A stretch of 64,000 bases of DNA from Bradyrhizobium sp. SZCCT0153 (GTDB lineage Bacteria; Pseudomonadota; Alphaproteobacteria; Rhizobiales; Xanthobacteraceae): the NCBI RefSeq assembly GCF_018129995.1, contig NZ_JAFCKS010000003.1, positions 806,001 to 870,000 on the forward strand. The letters are read 5' to 3'. Both the position numbers and the translations under genes were made by a program. A model generated the notes under the pieces. It made no database searches. It was not told where the DNA came from and was given only the letters and a program-made list of their open reading frames with translations. This document shows positions 22,643-31,449 of the stretch, in pieces (the first letter of the stretch is position 1; the number at the start of each line of letters is the position of its first letter).

Positions 22643-24721
22643 TTGCCCGGGCTTGGACACAGCGAGCACGCAGACAGGCCGCCCAGCCCGATCGGGCGGC
22701 TGCGCGCGCGGCTCGTCGGCGTGCTCCGCGCGGTGCCGATCCGCTGGCGCATCCTGTCGATCGCGGCGCTGAATTCCGCCGTGGTGGTGGTGCTGGTCGC
22801 GCTGATCTGGAACGGCTCGCAGGTGCTGGGCTCGGCCTGGGACGACGTGCGCCAGGTGCGTGAATCCGACCGGATTCTGGCGCTGCTCGAAAGCGAGACC
22901 GGGCGGCTGCACAATCTGATCCACCGCTACATCAACCAGCCGAGCCCGGACCTGTTCGCCGAAATTCTGCTGCTGCGCGAGGCGGTGCTGGGCACGCTGA
23001 CCAACCGCGCCGCCAAGGACCCGATGCTGTCGGGCTCGGTCGAGGAGCTGGAGCGCACCACCGACCGCTTCCTCAACGGCTTTGGCGAGCTGCGCAGCGT
23101 CCAGGCCACCATCGCCAAGACCTATGAGGAGCAGGTGCAGGGACCGGCCAAGGACATGGCCGGCCTCTACTCCATCATCGAAGGCGCCACCGGCCATCGC
23201 GACGCGCTGATCTGGCCGTCGCTCGGCAAGTCGCGCGAGGCCTTCACCGCGATGCTGGTCGCGGCCAATTCCTATTATCTGTCGCTGTCATCGGGCGCGG
23301 CAGACGACGCGCGCCGCAACACCGAGACGATCGAGAAGACCGTCCCCGTGATGATCGATCTCGCCGACAACGACCTGCAGAGGATGGCGCTGCAACGGCT
23401 CGGGACCCGCACCGCCGCGCTGCGCGAGGGCTTCGCAAAGCTCTCCGAGCAGCTCACGAGCCGCACCGAGCTGCTGCGCAACACGATCGACGCCAACCAG
23501 GCCGAGGCCATCGGCGCCATCGACGATCTCTCGACCAAGATGCGCCAGCGCGAGCAGAAGGCGCAGGCGACGTTCGACCGCGCGCTCGCCGATATTTCGC
23601 GGCGGGTGCTGTCGATCGCGGTGATCTTCCTCGGCATCATCCTCAGCGCCGGCGTGCTGATCGCGCTGTCGATCCGGCTGCCGCTGCAGCAGATCATGGC
23701 GGCGATGCGCGCGATCACGCTCGGCGACCTCGACCGCGAGGTACAGGGCATCACGGCGCGCGACGAGGTCGGCGCCATGGCGCGCGCGGTCGAAGTGTTC
23801 CGCGAGAACGCGATCGCCAAGCGCCAGACCGAGGACGAGTTGCGCGCGTCCAAGGAGAAGGCCGAGAGCGCGCTGCTCGAGCTCAACGCCGCGCAGCAGA
23901 ATCTGATCGACGCCGAGCGGCTCGCGGCGCTCGGCGGCCTCGTCGCCGGCGTCGCGCACGAGGTCAACAACCCGATCGGCATCAGCCTCACGGTGGCGTC
24001 CAGCCTTGCCCGGCGCACCGAGATGTTCGAGGCCCAGCTCAAGGGCGAAGGCGGCCTGCGCCGCTCGCAGCTGGAGGAATTCGTGCAGTCCTCGCGCGAC
24101 GCCTCGCAGCAGCTGGTCGGCAACCTCCAGCGCGCCGGCGAACTGATCCAGTCGTTCAAGCAGGTCGCGGTCGACCGCTCGCATGCCGAGCGGCGGCAGT
24201 TTTCCTTGAGCGAAGCCACCGACCAGATCATCGCGAGCCTGCGCCCGGTGCTGAAGCGCTCGCCGACCACGCTCCAGGTCGACATGCCGGAGGGGCTGCT
24301 GCTCGACGGCTACCCCGGCTCCTACGGCCAGATCCTGACCAACCTCTTCCTCAACGCCGCCAACCACGCCTTTGCCGACGGCCGGGCCGGTACCATCACG
24401 ATCTCGGCGCGGCCGCGGGGGGCCGACGACGTCGAGATCATCTTCAGCGATGACGGGGCCGGCATGACCCCCGACGTGCAGCGCCAGGCCTTTGACCCAT
24501 TCTTTACCACCCGGCGCAATGAAGGTGGCACGGGACTTGGCCTGCATATCGTCTATAACCTCGTCACCCAGCAGCTCGGCGGCCGCATGATGCTGGAATC
24601 CAAGCTGGGACAAGGCACTACTTTTCGCATTATCATGCCGCGGGTCGCCAAGGGCGGCACGCAATGCACAGAGACCGACGGGACTTCTCAATGGCCGAAC
24701 AGGACGATGTCCTCCACCTGA
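22643..24721 (+). CDS. Membrane sensor histidine kinase with large periplasmic domain (TorS-like layout)
   Basis: A 692-residue kinase. Membrane helices at about residues 36-56 and 322-344 enclose a roughly 265-residue, largely helical periplasmic sensor domain; then HAMP (about 345-395), a coiled stretch, the H-box with His439 (GVAHEVNNPIG), and an ATP-binding domain with NLFLNAANHA (N-box), DDGAGM (G1), FDPFFTTR and GGTGLGLH (G2). The layout matches kinases such as TorS that bind a periplasmic protein, and the adjacent DctP-type gene fits that role. The start is a TTG with GAGG four bases upstream. It overlaps the next gene by about 30 bases. Confidence 0.88.
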   Translation: MPGLGHSEHADRPPSPIGRLRARLVGVLRAVPIRWRILSIAALNSAVVVVLVALIWNGSQVLGSAWDDVRQVRESDRILALLESETGRLHNLIHRYINQPSPDLFAEILLLREAVLGTLTNRAAKDPMLSGSVEELERTTDRFLNGFGELRSVQATIAKTYEEQVQGPAKDMAGLYSIIEGATGHRDALIWPSLGKSREAFTAMLVAANSYYLSLSSGAADDARRNTETIEKTVPVMIDLADNDLQRMALQRLGTRTAALREGFAKLSEQLTSRTELLRNTIDANQAEAIGAIDDLSTKMRQREQKAQATFDRALADISRRVLSIAVIFLGIILSAGVLIALSIRLPLQQIMAAMRAITLGDLDREVQGITARDEVGAMARAVEVFRENAIAKRQTEDELRASKEKAESALLELNAAQQNLIDAERLAALGGLVAGVAHEVNNPIGISLTVASSLARRTEMFEAQLKGEGGLRRSQLEEFVQSSRDASQQLVGNLQRAGELIQSFKQVAVDRSHAERRQFSLSEATDQIIASLRPVLKRSPTTLQVDMPEGLLLDGYPGSYGQILTNLFLNAANHAFADGRAGTITISARPRGADDVEIIFSDDGAGMTPDVQRQAFDPFFTTRRNEGGTGLGLHIVYNLVTQQLGGRMMLESKLGQGTTFRIIMPRVAKGGTQCTETDGTSQWPNRTMSST

Positions 24722-26436
24722 TCGACGACACCGGTAGCGCGTCGGAGGATACGGACGCCCGGAAATGGAAGATCGCCGTCATCGACGACGATCAGGCCGT
24801 GCACGACGGCACCCGCTTCGCGCTGTCCGACTACAGCCTCAACGGCCAGGGCCTGGAGATCCTGTCGGCCCATTCCGCGGCGGAAGGTCGCAAGCTGATG
24901 GCCGCGCATAGCGACATCGCCGCCGTGCTGCTCGACGTCATCATGGAGACCGATGTCGCCGGCCTCGATCTCGTCGAGTTCATCCGCAACGAGCTCAAGA
25001 ACGAGACAGTGCGCATCATCCTGCGCACCGGCCAGCCGGGCCAGGCGCCCGAGCGGCGCGTGATCGTGCAGTACGACATCAACGACTACAAGGCCAAGAC
25101 CGAGCTCACCGCCGACAAGCTGTTCACGTCGCTGACCGCGGCACTGCGCTCCTACCAGCAGCTCGAGCGCATGTTGCAGACTCGGCGCGGGCTCGAGATC
25201 ATCATCGACGCCGCCTCGACGCTGTACGACTTCAAGTCGATGCAGCGGCTCGCCGAGGGCGTGCTGACCCAGCTCGCCTCGCTGCTCAACGTCGATTGCG
25301 CCGGCATACTGGTCCTGCGCGACAATGGCGGCGTCGACCCCGAGCTCTCGGTGCTCGCCGGGAGCGGCTGCTACAGCCGCTTCATCGGCATGACCACGTC
25401 GAAGACGCTCGACCCGGAGCTGCGCCAGATGGTGGAGGACGCCTTCCAGCGCCGCAAGAACGAATTCGCCGACCATCGCAGCGTGATCTATCTGCGCACC
25501 GGAAGCGGCCGCGAGGTGGTGGTGCTGCTCCAGGCCGAGCGCGAGCTGTCCGAGACCGACCGCTCGCTGGTCGAGATCTTCTCCAGCCGGCTCTCGATCG
25601 CGTTCGACAACGTCATCCTCTACCAGCAGCTCCAGGCTGCCAACACGCAGCTCGAGGACCGCGTCGCCCAGCGCACCCGCGCCCTGATGCAGGCCAACCG
25701 CCGCCTCTCGGCGCAATGGCTGCGGCTGCAGCGTGCCAATGGCTTCAAGAACGAGATTCTGGGCACCGTCGCGCACGACCTGAAGAACCCGCTCGGCGTC
25801 ATCCTCGGCCGCACCGAGATGTTGAAGGAGCTGATCTCGACCGGCGCGTCGGAAGGCGGAGTGGTCGCCCAGGTCGACCACATCCGCGACGCCACCAAGC
25901 GCCTGACCACGATGGTCGATCACCTGATCTCGGACGCGATGGCCGATGCCTTCGACATCACCATCCGCCGCGAGCCGGTCGACGTCGCAGCCCTGGTCAA
26001 GGAGGTCGCCGAGGCCAACCAGCCGCTCGCCGTCAACAAGCAGCAGGCGATCAGCGTCACCGCGCCGTCCAACATCGTCACCATGTGCGACACCGACCGC
26101 ATCCGCGAGGCGATCGACAACCTCATCAGCAACGCCATCAAATACTCGCCGATCGGCGGCAAGATCGGCGTCGTCGTCAGCCATGAGGGCGGCGACACCG
26201 TCATCCGCGTCAGCGACGAGGGCGCCGGCCTGTCGCCGGAAGACCTCGGCCGCCTGTTCGGCCGGTTCCAGCGGCTGTCGGCAAAACCGACCGCGGGCGA
26301 GAGCTCGACGGGGCTTGGGTTGTCGATCGTCAAGCGTATTATCGACATGCATGGCGGCGAAGTGACCGCCGACAGCGAGGGCCCCGGCAAGGGCTCGACC
26401 TTCACCATCGCCCTTCCCGCGACCGAAATGCCGTGA
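24691..26436 (+). CDS. Receiver-DUF3369-histidine kinase hybrid (soluble)
   Basis: A 581-residue cytoplasmic signalling protein. N-terminal receiver domain with acidic pocket VIDDDQ and phospho-acceptor Asp82 (VLLDVIME), then a GAF-like DUF3369 region (about 170-320), a coiled segment, and a kinase core with His362 (GTVAHDLKNPLG), N-box NLISNAIKYSP, and G2 STGLGLSIVK. It can accept phosphate from the upstream kinase and control its own kinase activity. The frame overlaps the end of the upstream kinase, so they are translationally coupled. An ATG at 24664 is an alternative start; 24691 is preferred for its GGGA site and because it begins at a plausible N-terminus. Confidence 0.88.
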   Translation: MAEQDDVLHLIDDTGSASEDTDARKWKIAVIDDDQAVHDGTRFALSDYSLNGQGLEILSAHSAAEGRKLMAAHSDIAAVLLDVIMETDVAGLDLVEFIRNELKNETVRIILRTGQPGQAPERRVIVQYDINDYKAKTELTADKLFTSLTAALRSYQQLERMLQTRRGLEIIIDAASTLYDFKSMQRLAEGVLTQLASLLNVDCAGILVLRDNGGVDPELSVLAGSGCYSRFIGMTTSKTLDPELRQMVEDAFQRRKNEFADHRSVIYLRTGSGREVVVLLQAERELSETDRSLVEIFSSRLSIAFDNVILYQQLQAANTQLEDRVAQRTRALMQANRRLSAQWLRLQRANGFKNEILGTVAHDLKNPLGVILGRTEMLKELISTGASEGGVVAQVDHIRDATKRLTTMVDHLISDAMADAFDITIRREPVDVAALVKEVAEANQPLAVNKQQAISVTAPSNIVTMCDTDRIREAIDNLISNAIKYSPIGGKIGVVVSHEGGDTVIRVSDEGAGLSPEDLGRLFGRFQRLSAKPTAGESSTGLGLSIVKRIIDMHGGEVTADSEGPGKGSTFTIALPATEMP

Positions 26437-26446
26437 TGTTGAGACC

Positions 26447-27184
26447 ATGACCCAAAGCCAGCACATCATGATCGTCGACGACGAGGCCCCGGCCCGGGAG
26501 ATGGTCGGCGATTACCTCAAGATGCACGGCTTCACCGTGACGCTGTGCGACGGCGGCAAGAGCTTGCGCACCGCGATCCAGGGCGGCATGCCCGATCTGG
26601 TCGTGCTCGACCTCAACATGCCCGAGGAAGACGGGCTCTCGATCATCCGCGACCTCAAGAGCCGCATCAACGTGCCGGTGATCATGCTCACCGCGACGGC
26701 GAGCCCGATCGACCGCGTCGTCGGCCTCGAGCTCGGCGCCGACGATTACGTGGCAAAGCCGTGCGAGCTGCGCGAACTGATGGCGCGCATCCGCTCGGTG
26801 CTGCGCCGGAGCGCACCGGTGAAGGCGGCGGCGACGGAAACGGCGGCTGCGAAATCGGACAAGGATCAATTGGTACGGTTCGGGACAAAGTGGCTCGATC
26901 TCGAAGCCCAGGCCTTGCGCGACGACGAAGGCAACGAGCACCCGCTGACCGCATCCGAATTCGGGCTCTTGAAGGTGTTCGCGGCCAATCCGAAGCGCGT
27001 GCTGTCGCGCGAGCGCCTGCTGGAATTGGCCAACGCGCGCGACGCCGAAGCCTTCGACCGCGCCGTGGATCTGCGTATCATGCGCATCCGCCGCAAGATC
27101 GAGCCCGATCCCGCAAAACCCGCCGTGATCCGCACCATCCGCGGCGGCGGCTATCTGTTCTCGCCCGCAGGCGAGAAGGCGTAG
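26447..27184 (+). CDS. OmpR family DNA-binding response regulator
   Basis: A 245-residue regulator with a receiver domain (HIMIVDDEAPAREM, phospho-acceptor Asp55 in VLDLNMPEEDG, Lys in YVAKPCE) and a winged-helix output domain (LTASEFGLLKVFAANPKRVLSR, then IRTIRGGGYLFSP). It starts 10 bases after the receiver-kinase gene and is the output of the four-gene operon. The target promoters are unknown; no TMAO or dicarboxylate metabolism genes are adjacent. Confidence 0.93.
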   Translation: MTQSQHIMIVDDEAPAREMVGDYLKMHGFTVTLCDGGKSLRTAIQGGMPDLVVLDLNMPEEDGLSIIRDLKSRINVPVIMLTATASPIDRVVGLELGADDYVAKPCELRELMARIRSVLRRSAPVKAAATETAAAKSDKDQLVRFGTKWLDLEAQALRDDEGNEHPLTASEFGLLKVFAANPKRVLSRERLLELANARDAEAFDRAVDLRIMRIRRKIEPDPAKPAVIRTIRGGGYLFSPAGEKA

Positions 27185-27486
27185 CGGCGATAACAACAGC
27201 CTTCGCCGGGACGACATCGAGATTGAGGCAGCAACCGAACGCAACAGACGGAAATTCGTTCCCGGCGCCTCGGACGGCCTCCAAATCTCGACCCCCGTAT
27301 TTTCCGCACATTGAAATTACACGCTTTTTTACCCCGAATGTTTCGTCGCGCCCTGTCCCACGAAACAATTTGGCGGCGCACGAAACCATTTTCCGCTTTT
27401 CGTGCAGACGTCCCGAAACGTTGGCTCATTAACACTTTGGTCCAAGGAAACGCCGCTCGGTTGCGGCGCTACGGGGAGCCAAGTCA
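27185..27486. other. 302-base intergenic region upstream of the sigma factor gene
   Basis: No gene seen. It begins with a remnant of the CTTCGCCGGGACGAC repeat (27200-27215) and contains the repeated ACGAAAC motifs described separately. The part from about 27290 to 27440 is more AT-rich than the genome around it and probably holds the promoters of the sigma gene. Confidence 0.55.
27359..27420 (+). promoter_or_regulatory. Repeated CGAAAC motifs upstream of the sigma factor gene
   Basis: ACGAAACAATT (27360-27370) and ACGAAACCATT (27380-27390) are 20 bases apart, two turns of helix, and a third CGAAAC is at 27414. The first 11-mer recurs exactly at 28168-28178, just after the sigma gene. The GAAAC core resembles -35 elements of ECF promoters, but I could not find a convincing -10 partner. 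Confidence 0.45.
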
Positions 27487-28098
27487 ATGCCGAACGTCAT
27501 CGCCATCAACGCCCAAGCCAGCCAGAGCATCATTGCCGCTCAGGCGACCTCGGACGACATGCTTCTTGAAAGCATTGCCGACGGCAACCGGACGTCGATG
27601 CACATCCTTTATTGCCGTCACAATGTGCGCGTCTACCGCTTCATCCTGCGCATCGTGCGCGATGCCACCACGGCGGAAGACCTCGTCAGCCAGGTGTTTC
27701 TGGACGTGTGGCGGACCGCCGGTCAATTCCAGGGCCGCTCGCAGGTTTCGACCTGGCTGCTCTCGATCGCCCGCTTCAAGGCGCTGACCGCGATGCGCCA
27801 GCGCCGCTTCGAGGACATCGACCAGGAAGACGTGCGCCAGATCGCGGATGATTGCGACACGCCGGAGACCTCGCTCGACCGCAGCGACACCAGCGCCATC
27901 CTGCGCGCCTGTGTGCAAAAACTGTCACCCGCACATCGCGAGATCATCACCCTCGTCTACTATCACGAGAAGTCGGTGGAGGAGGTCGGCCAAATCATCG
28001 GCATCCCCCAGAGCACGGTGAAGACCCGGATGTTCTACGCCCGCAAGCAATTGGCCGAGTTGCTTAAGGTCGCCGGCGTCGACCGTTTCGCCGCCTAA
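27487..28098 (+). CDS. ECF-type sigma-70 family RNA polymerase sigma factor
   Basis: A 203-residue sigma factor with region 2 (HNVRVYRFILRIVRDATTAEDLVSQVFLDVW) and region 4 (LSPAHREIITLVYYHEKSVEEVGQIIGIPQSTVKTR). Starts at an ATG with GGGGAG 8 bases upstream. ECF factors redirect polymerase to stress or envelope promoters. Unusually there is no anti-sigma factor gene beside it; the next gene on the same strand is a CcdA-like membrane protein 500 bases away, beyond a terminator. Its control may therefore be transcriptional, perhaps through the repeated ACGAAAC motifs that flank it. Confidence 0.9.
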   Translation: MPNVIAINAQASQSIIAAQATSDDMLLESIADGNRTSMHILYCRHNVRVYRFILRIVRDATTAEDLVSQVFLDVWRTAGQFQGRSQVSTWLLSIARFKALTAMRQRRFEDIDQEDVRQIADDCDTPETSLDRSDTSAILRACVQKLSPAHREIITLVYYHEKSVEEVGQIIGIPQSTVKTRMFYARKQLAELLKVAGVDRFAA

Positions 28099-28260
28099 GG
28101 CCAAGGATTTCAACGGGATAGGACCGCCCATTCGGCCCTGTCCCCGGACACGGAAGTGTTACCGCCGACGAAACAATTGAAACAAAGCACAACATCAGGC
28201 GGAAAAACTTCCCTCCTATAAAGCTCACACACGGTTTCGCTTAAACCTCCCAAGACCTCC

Positions 28261-28297
28261 AACGACCCGGACGGGATGCCCCCCTCCGGGTCGTTTT
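28261..28297 (+). terminator. Intrinsic terminator after the sigma factor gene
   Basis: AACGACCCGG and CCGGGTCGTT form a 10-bp stem with a 15-base loop, followed by TTTTG. This is the clearest rho-independent terminator in the window. It lies 160 bases beyond the sigma gene stop. Confidence 0.8.
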
Positions 28298-28373
28298 GTA
28301 TCTGGGGCTTACCTGTCGGCTACTAGCTCCGGCGTCGGTGGCCCACTTGAGTGAGGCGGCCACCACTTTCTCA

Positions 28374-28485
28374 TTCCCTCCCCCCTTGCGGGGGAGGGGC
28401 AGGGAGGGGGGTGCCACGAACTCCGACCTCGCTTGGGGCTACCCCCCTCCCCTGCCCTCCCCCGCAAGGGGGGAGGGAGCGCACC
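28374..28485. repeat. Complete paired-palindrome element upstream of the ccdA-like gene
   Basis: TTCCCTCCCCCCTTGCGGGG left arm and its mirror at the right around an asymmetric core (CCACGAACTCCGACCTCGCT). The core is the reverse complement of that in the copy at 16931-17039, so the element occurs in both orientations. Confidence 0.75.
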
Positions 28486-28604
28486 ACCGTCGTCGCCGGC
28501 ACAGTTGCCTCGCGACGCAGCCACACGTCACGAACGTGTGACGCCACGTAACGACCGGCACATCCGGCCCGAACTGCCCTCGTGACTCCCTCCACGAGTG
28601 CCCC

Positions 28605-29303
28605 ATGCTCGAGCTGACCTTCGCCGTCCTTGCCGGCATCCTCACCATCGCCGCGCCCTGCACGTTGCCCATGCTGCCGATCCTGCTCGGTGCTTCGATC
28701 GGGCGCGCGGGGCATCTGCGGCCCGCGATGATCGCGCTCGGCTTCGTCGTCTCGTTCTCGGCGGCCGCGCTGCTGCTGGGTGCGATCACGCAGGCATTCG
28801 ATTTCGATCCGAACGTGCTGCGCGAGGCCGCCTCGATCCTGCTGCTCGGCTTCGGCCTGTTGATGCTGTGGCCGGCGCCGTTCGAATGGCTGTCGATCCG
28901 CCTCAATGGCTGGCTCGATCTCGGCAATGCGAGCACGACGCAACGCGAGGGCGCGCTCGGCGGGCTGGTGCTCGGCACCACGCTCGGCCTGGTCTGGACG
29001 CCCTGCGCCGGCCCGGTGCTCGGCTCGATCCTGACGCTGGTTGCGACGTCGAAAAATCTTGCCTGGGCCGGCACGCTGCTGATCGCCTACGCCATCGGCG
29101 CGGCGATCCCGATGCTGGCGATCGCCTATGGCGGACAGGCCGCGACCACGCGGGTGCGCAGTCTTTCGCGCATCTCGCCGCGGCTCCAGCAGGGTTTTGG
29201 ACTCGTCGTGATCGCCTTCGCGGTCGCCGCCTACTTCCAATACGACACGCTGATCGTGGCGTGGCTCACCGGCTTCTATCCCACCGGCCAGATCGGCCTG
29301 TGA
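28605..29303 (+). CDS. CcdA/DsbD-like cytochrome c biogenesis membrane protein
   Basis: A 232-residue protein with about six membrane segments. The two conserved Cys that shuttle electrons across the membrane are seen in APCTLPMLPI and TPCAGPVLGS. CcdA-type proteins carry reductant from cytoplasmic thioredoxin to periplasmic thiol partners used for heme ligation or to keep other redox proteins reduced. It is followed after 31 bases by a thioredoxin-like gene that is its likely partner. The nearby bd-type oxidase and the sox genes both rely on such systems, but direct involvement is not shown. Confidence 0.88.
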   Translation: MLELTFAVLAGILTIAAPCTLPMLPILLGASIGRAGHLRPAMIALGFVVSFSAAALLLGAITQAFDFDPNVLREAASILLLGFGLLMLWPAPFEWLSIRLNGWLDLGNASTTQREGALGGLVLGTTLGLVWTPCAGPVLGSILTLVATSKNLAWAGTLLIAYAIGAAIPMLAIAYGGQAATTRVRSLSRISPRLQQGFGLVVIAFAVAAYFQYDTLIVAWLTGFYPTGQIGL

Positions 29304-29334
29304 TCACCCTGCATCTCAACCGGAGGACGCTTCA

Positions 29335-29898
29335 ATGACCCTGAAATTGCTCGCCGTGTCTGCCTCGCTGATCGGCTTCGCCCTGACCGGCGCCGCCATT
29401 CCGGGCATCTGCGACGAGGCCACGCCCGCGGCGCCGATCCAGGTCGCGGCCGCGAGCCTACAGACCGCGCCCGACTTCACCGGGATCAGCACCTGGTTCA
29501 ACTCGAAGCCGCTCAACATTGCCGATCTCCGCGGCAAGGTCGTGCTGGTCGACTTCTGGACCTATGGCTGCGTCAACTGCGTCAACACACTGCCGCACGT
29601 CACCGACCTCTATGCAAAATACAAGGACAAGGGCCTCGTCGTGGTCGGCGTGCACACGCCGGAATTCCCGTTCGAGCGCTCGGCCTCCAACGTGCAGGCC
29701 GCGCTGAAGCGCCATGGCATCACTTATCCGGTGGCGCAGGACAATGATTCCAAGACCTGGAACGCCTACAGCAACCAGTATTGGCCGGCGCAATACATCA
29801 TCGACCAGAACGGCAAGATCGTGTTCCAGCACGCCGGCGAAGGCCGCTACGACGAGATCGACCGCACCGTGGCAAAGCTGCTGAACGCCAGCAGCTGA
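29335..29898 (+). CDS. TlpA-like periplasmic thioredoxin family protein
   Basis: A 187-residue exported redoxin. Signal peptide (SASLIGFALTGAAIPG), then a thioredoxin fold with the redox motif Cys79-Val-Asn-Cys82 (YGCVNCVNTLP), which differs from the usual CPxC, and the cis-Pro region WPAQYIIDQ. This form (WTYGCVNC) is typical of the DipZ/TlpA-like redoxins coupled to CcdA. Start supported by CGGAGGA upstream. It forms a two-gene unit with the membrane protein before it. The substrate is unknown. Confidence 0.88.
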   Translation: MTLKLLAVSASLIGFALTGAAIPGICDEATPAAPIQVAAASLQTAPDFTGISTWFNSKPLNIADLRGKVVLVDFWTYGCVNCVNTLPHVTDLYAKYKDKGLVVVGVHTPEFPFERSASNVQAALKRHGITYPVAQDNDSKTWNAYSNQYWPAQYIIDQNGKIVFQHAGEGRYDEIDRTVAKLLNASS

Positions 29899-30039
29899 TT
29901 TCGTGGAGGTAGACAAAGAGTCCTATAGGATGCGAGCACGGCATGGGTCATCAATGCACTGGCCGGGCGCGATGGCTTAGCTGAGCCGCCAGATCGGCGC
30001 CCGCATCGCCACGACTTGTCGTGTTGGACGGGAGCGCCG

Positions 30040-31449
30040 ATGTTATCGAACCTTGATCCGATCGTGCTCGCACGCGCGCAGTTTGCCTTCACGATGTCGT
30101 TTCACATCGTGTTTCCGGCGTTCTCGATCGGGCTTGCCAGCTACCTGGCGGTGCTCGAAGCGCTCTGGCTATGGACCGGCCGCGAGGTCTTCATCAACCT
30201 GTTCCACTACTGGCTGAAGATCTTCGCGATCGCTTTCGGCATGGGCGTGGTGTCCGGCATCGTGATGTCCTACCAGTTCGGCACCAACTGGTCGGTCTTC
30301 GCCGACAAGACCGGACCGGTGATCGGTCCCTTGATGGCCTACGAGGTGCTGACCGCGTTCTTCCTCGAGGCGGGCTTCCTCGGCGTCATGCTGTTCGGTC
30401 TCGAACGCGTCGGCCCGCGGCTGCACTTCGTCGCGACGCTGATGGTCGCGATCGGCACCCTGATCTCGGCGTTCTGGATCCTCTCGGCCAATTCGTGGAT
30501 GCAGACCCCGGCCGGCTACGCCGTGAATGCCGACGGCCAGTTCGTGGTCGCCGACTGGTTCAAGGTGATCTTCAATCCGTCCTTTCCCTACCGTCTCGTG
30601 CACATGGTGCTCGCTGCCTATCTGACGACGTCGCTCGTGGTCGGCGCCGTCGGCGCCTATCACCTGCTGCGCGACCCGCATCTTGCCGGTCCGCGGGTGA
30701 TGTTCTCGATGGCGATGTGGATGGCGGCGATCGTCGCGCCGATCCAGATCCTGGCGGGCGACCAGCACGGCCTCAACACGCTGGAGCATCAGCCGGCCAA
30801 GGTGATGGCGATGGAAGGGCATTACCAGAGCCATCCCGACGGCGCGCCGCTGGTCCTGTTCGGCCTGCCCGATCAGGCGGCCGGCAGGGTCGACTATCAG
30901 ATCGCCATCCCGAAACTGTCGTCGCTGATTCTGAAGCACTCTCTCGACGCGCCGCTCGCGGGACTCGATACCGTACCGCGCGAAAACTGGCCGCCGGTGC
31001 CGATCACATTCTGGTCATTCCGCATCATGATCGCGCTCGGCTTCCTGATCTTCGCGCTGGGGCTGTTCAGCCTGTGGACGCGCTGGCGCGGCACCCTGTT
31101 TGTCTCCCGGCCGCTGCATATTTTCGCGCTGACGATGGGGCCGGCGGGGTTCATCGCGGTGCTCGCTGGCTGGATCACCACCGAGACCGGCCGGCAGCCC
31201 TTCACGGTCTACGGCCTGTTGCGAACCGCCGACGCCGTCTCGCCGCTGGCCGCGCCCGCGGTCGGCTCGTCGTTGCTGGCTTTCGTGGCCGTCTATTTCA
31301 TCGTGTTCGCGGCGGGCGCCATCTACATTCTGCGTCTGATGGCGGCCTCGCCGCATCACGGCGAACAGGGGCCAGGCGGCGACATGCCGACGCGCGCCGC
31401 CGGAATCACGCCGGCTTCGGGCGTCGCGGGACAAGGGGCGCTGTCATGA
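30040..31449 (+). CDS. cydA: bd-type quinol oxidase subunit I (CioA/CydA)
   Basis: A 469-residue membrane protein, about nine helices, holding the three hemes. Seen: the heme ligand His22 (MSFHIVFPAFSI), the quinol-side GDQHGLNTLEHQP motif and GRQPFTVYG. The Q-loop is short (469 residues in total against about 520 in the E. coli enzyme), which is the CioA or cyanide-insensitive type. The enzyme oxidises quinol and reduces oxygen to water without pumping, useful at low oxygen or with respiratory inhibitors. Start at 30040 has GGGAG 5 bases upstream; overlaps cydB by 4 bases (ATGA). Confidence 0.92.
   Translation: MLSNLDPIVLARAQFAFTMSFHIVFPAFSIGLASYLAVLEALWLWTGREVFINLFHYWLKIFAIAFGMGVVSGIVMSYQFGTNWSVFADKTGPVIGPLMAYEVLTAFFLEAGFLGVMLFGLERVGPRLHFVATLMVAIGTLISAFWILSANSWMQTPAGYAVNADGQFVVADWFKVIFNPSFPYRLVHMVLAAYLTTSLVVGAVGAYHLLRDPHLAGPRVMFSMAMWMAAIVAPIQILAGDQHGLNTLEHQPAKVMAMEGHYQSHPDGAPLVLFGLPDQAAGRVDYQIAIPKLSSLILKHSLDAPLAGLDTVPRENWPPVPITFWSFRIMIALGFLIFALGLFSLWTRWRGTLFVSRPLHIFALTMGPAGFIAVLAGWITTETGRQPFTVYGLLRTADAVSPLAAPAVGSSLLAFVAVYFIVFAAGAIYILRLMAASPHHGEQGPGGDMPTRAAGITPASGVAGQGALS

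Larger units (their letters stand above)
28099..28604. other. 506-base intergenic region with terminator and palindromic element
   Basis: No open frame of interest. It holds an exact second copy of an 11-mer found upstream of the sigma gene (28168-28178), an intrinsic terminator (28261-28297) and a complete paired-palindrome element (28374-28485). The stretch 28160-28260 is AT-richer than its surroundings and could encode a short untranslated transcript ending at the terminator. Confidence 0.5.

Noticed and set aside
24688..26469. 593-codon minus-strand open frame opposite the receiver-kinase gene
   Set aside because: Antisense shadow; the plus-strand protein has intact receiver and kinase motifs and operon spacing.
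28177..28222. Sigma-70 promoter from TTGAAA (28177) and TATAAA (near 28217)
   Set aside because: The spacing between the hexamers is about twice the allowed 16-18 bases.
28605..29898. The ccdA-like and thioredoxin-like genes as soxV and soxW
   Set aside because: They lie 16 kb from the sox cluster and next to the bd oxidase. The match is to the general CcdA/TlpA families, with nothing specific to SoxVW.
30171..31445. Apparent fusion of a long plus-strand frame to cydB
   Set aside because: The part before 31446 overlaps cydA out of frame and is Arg-rich; the true cydB begins at the ATG overlapping the cydA stop.
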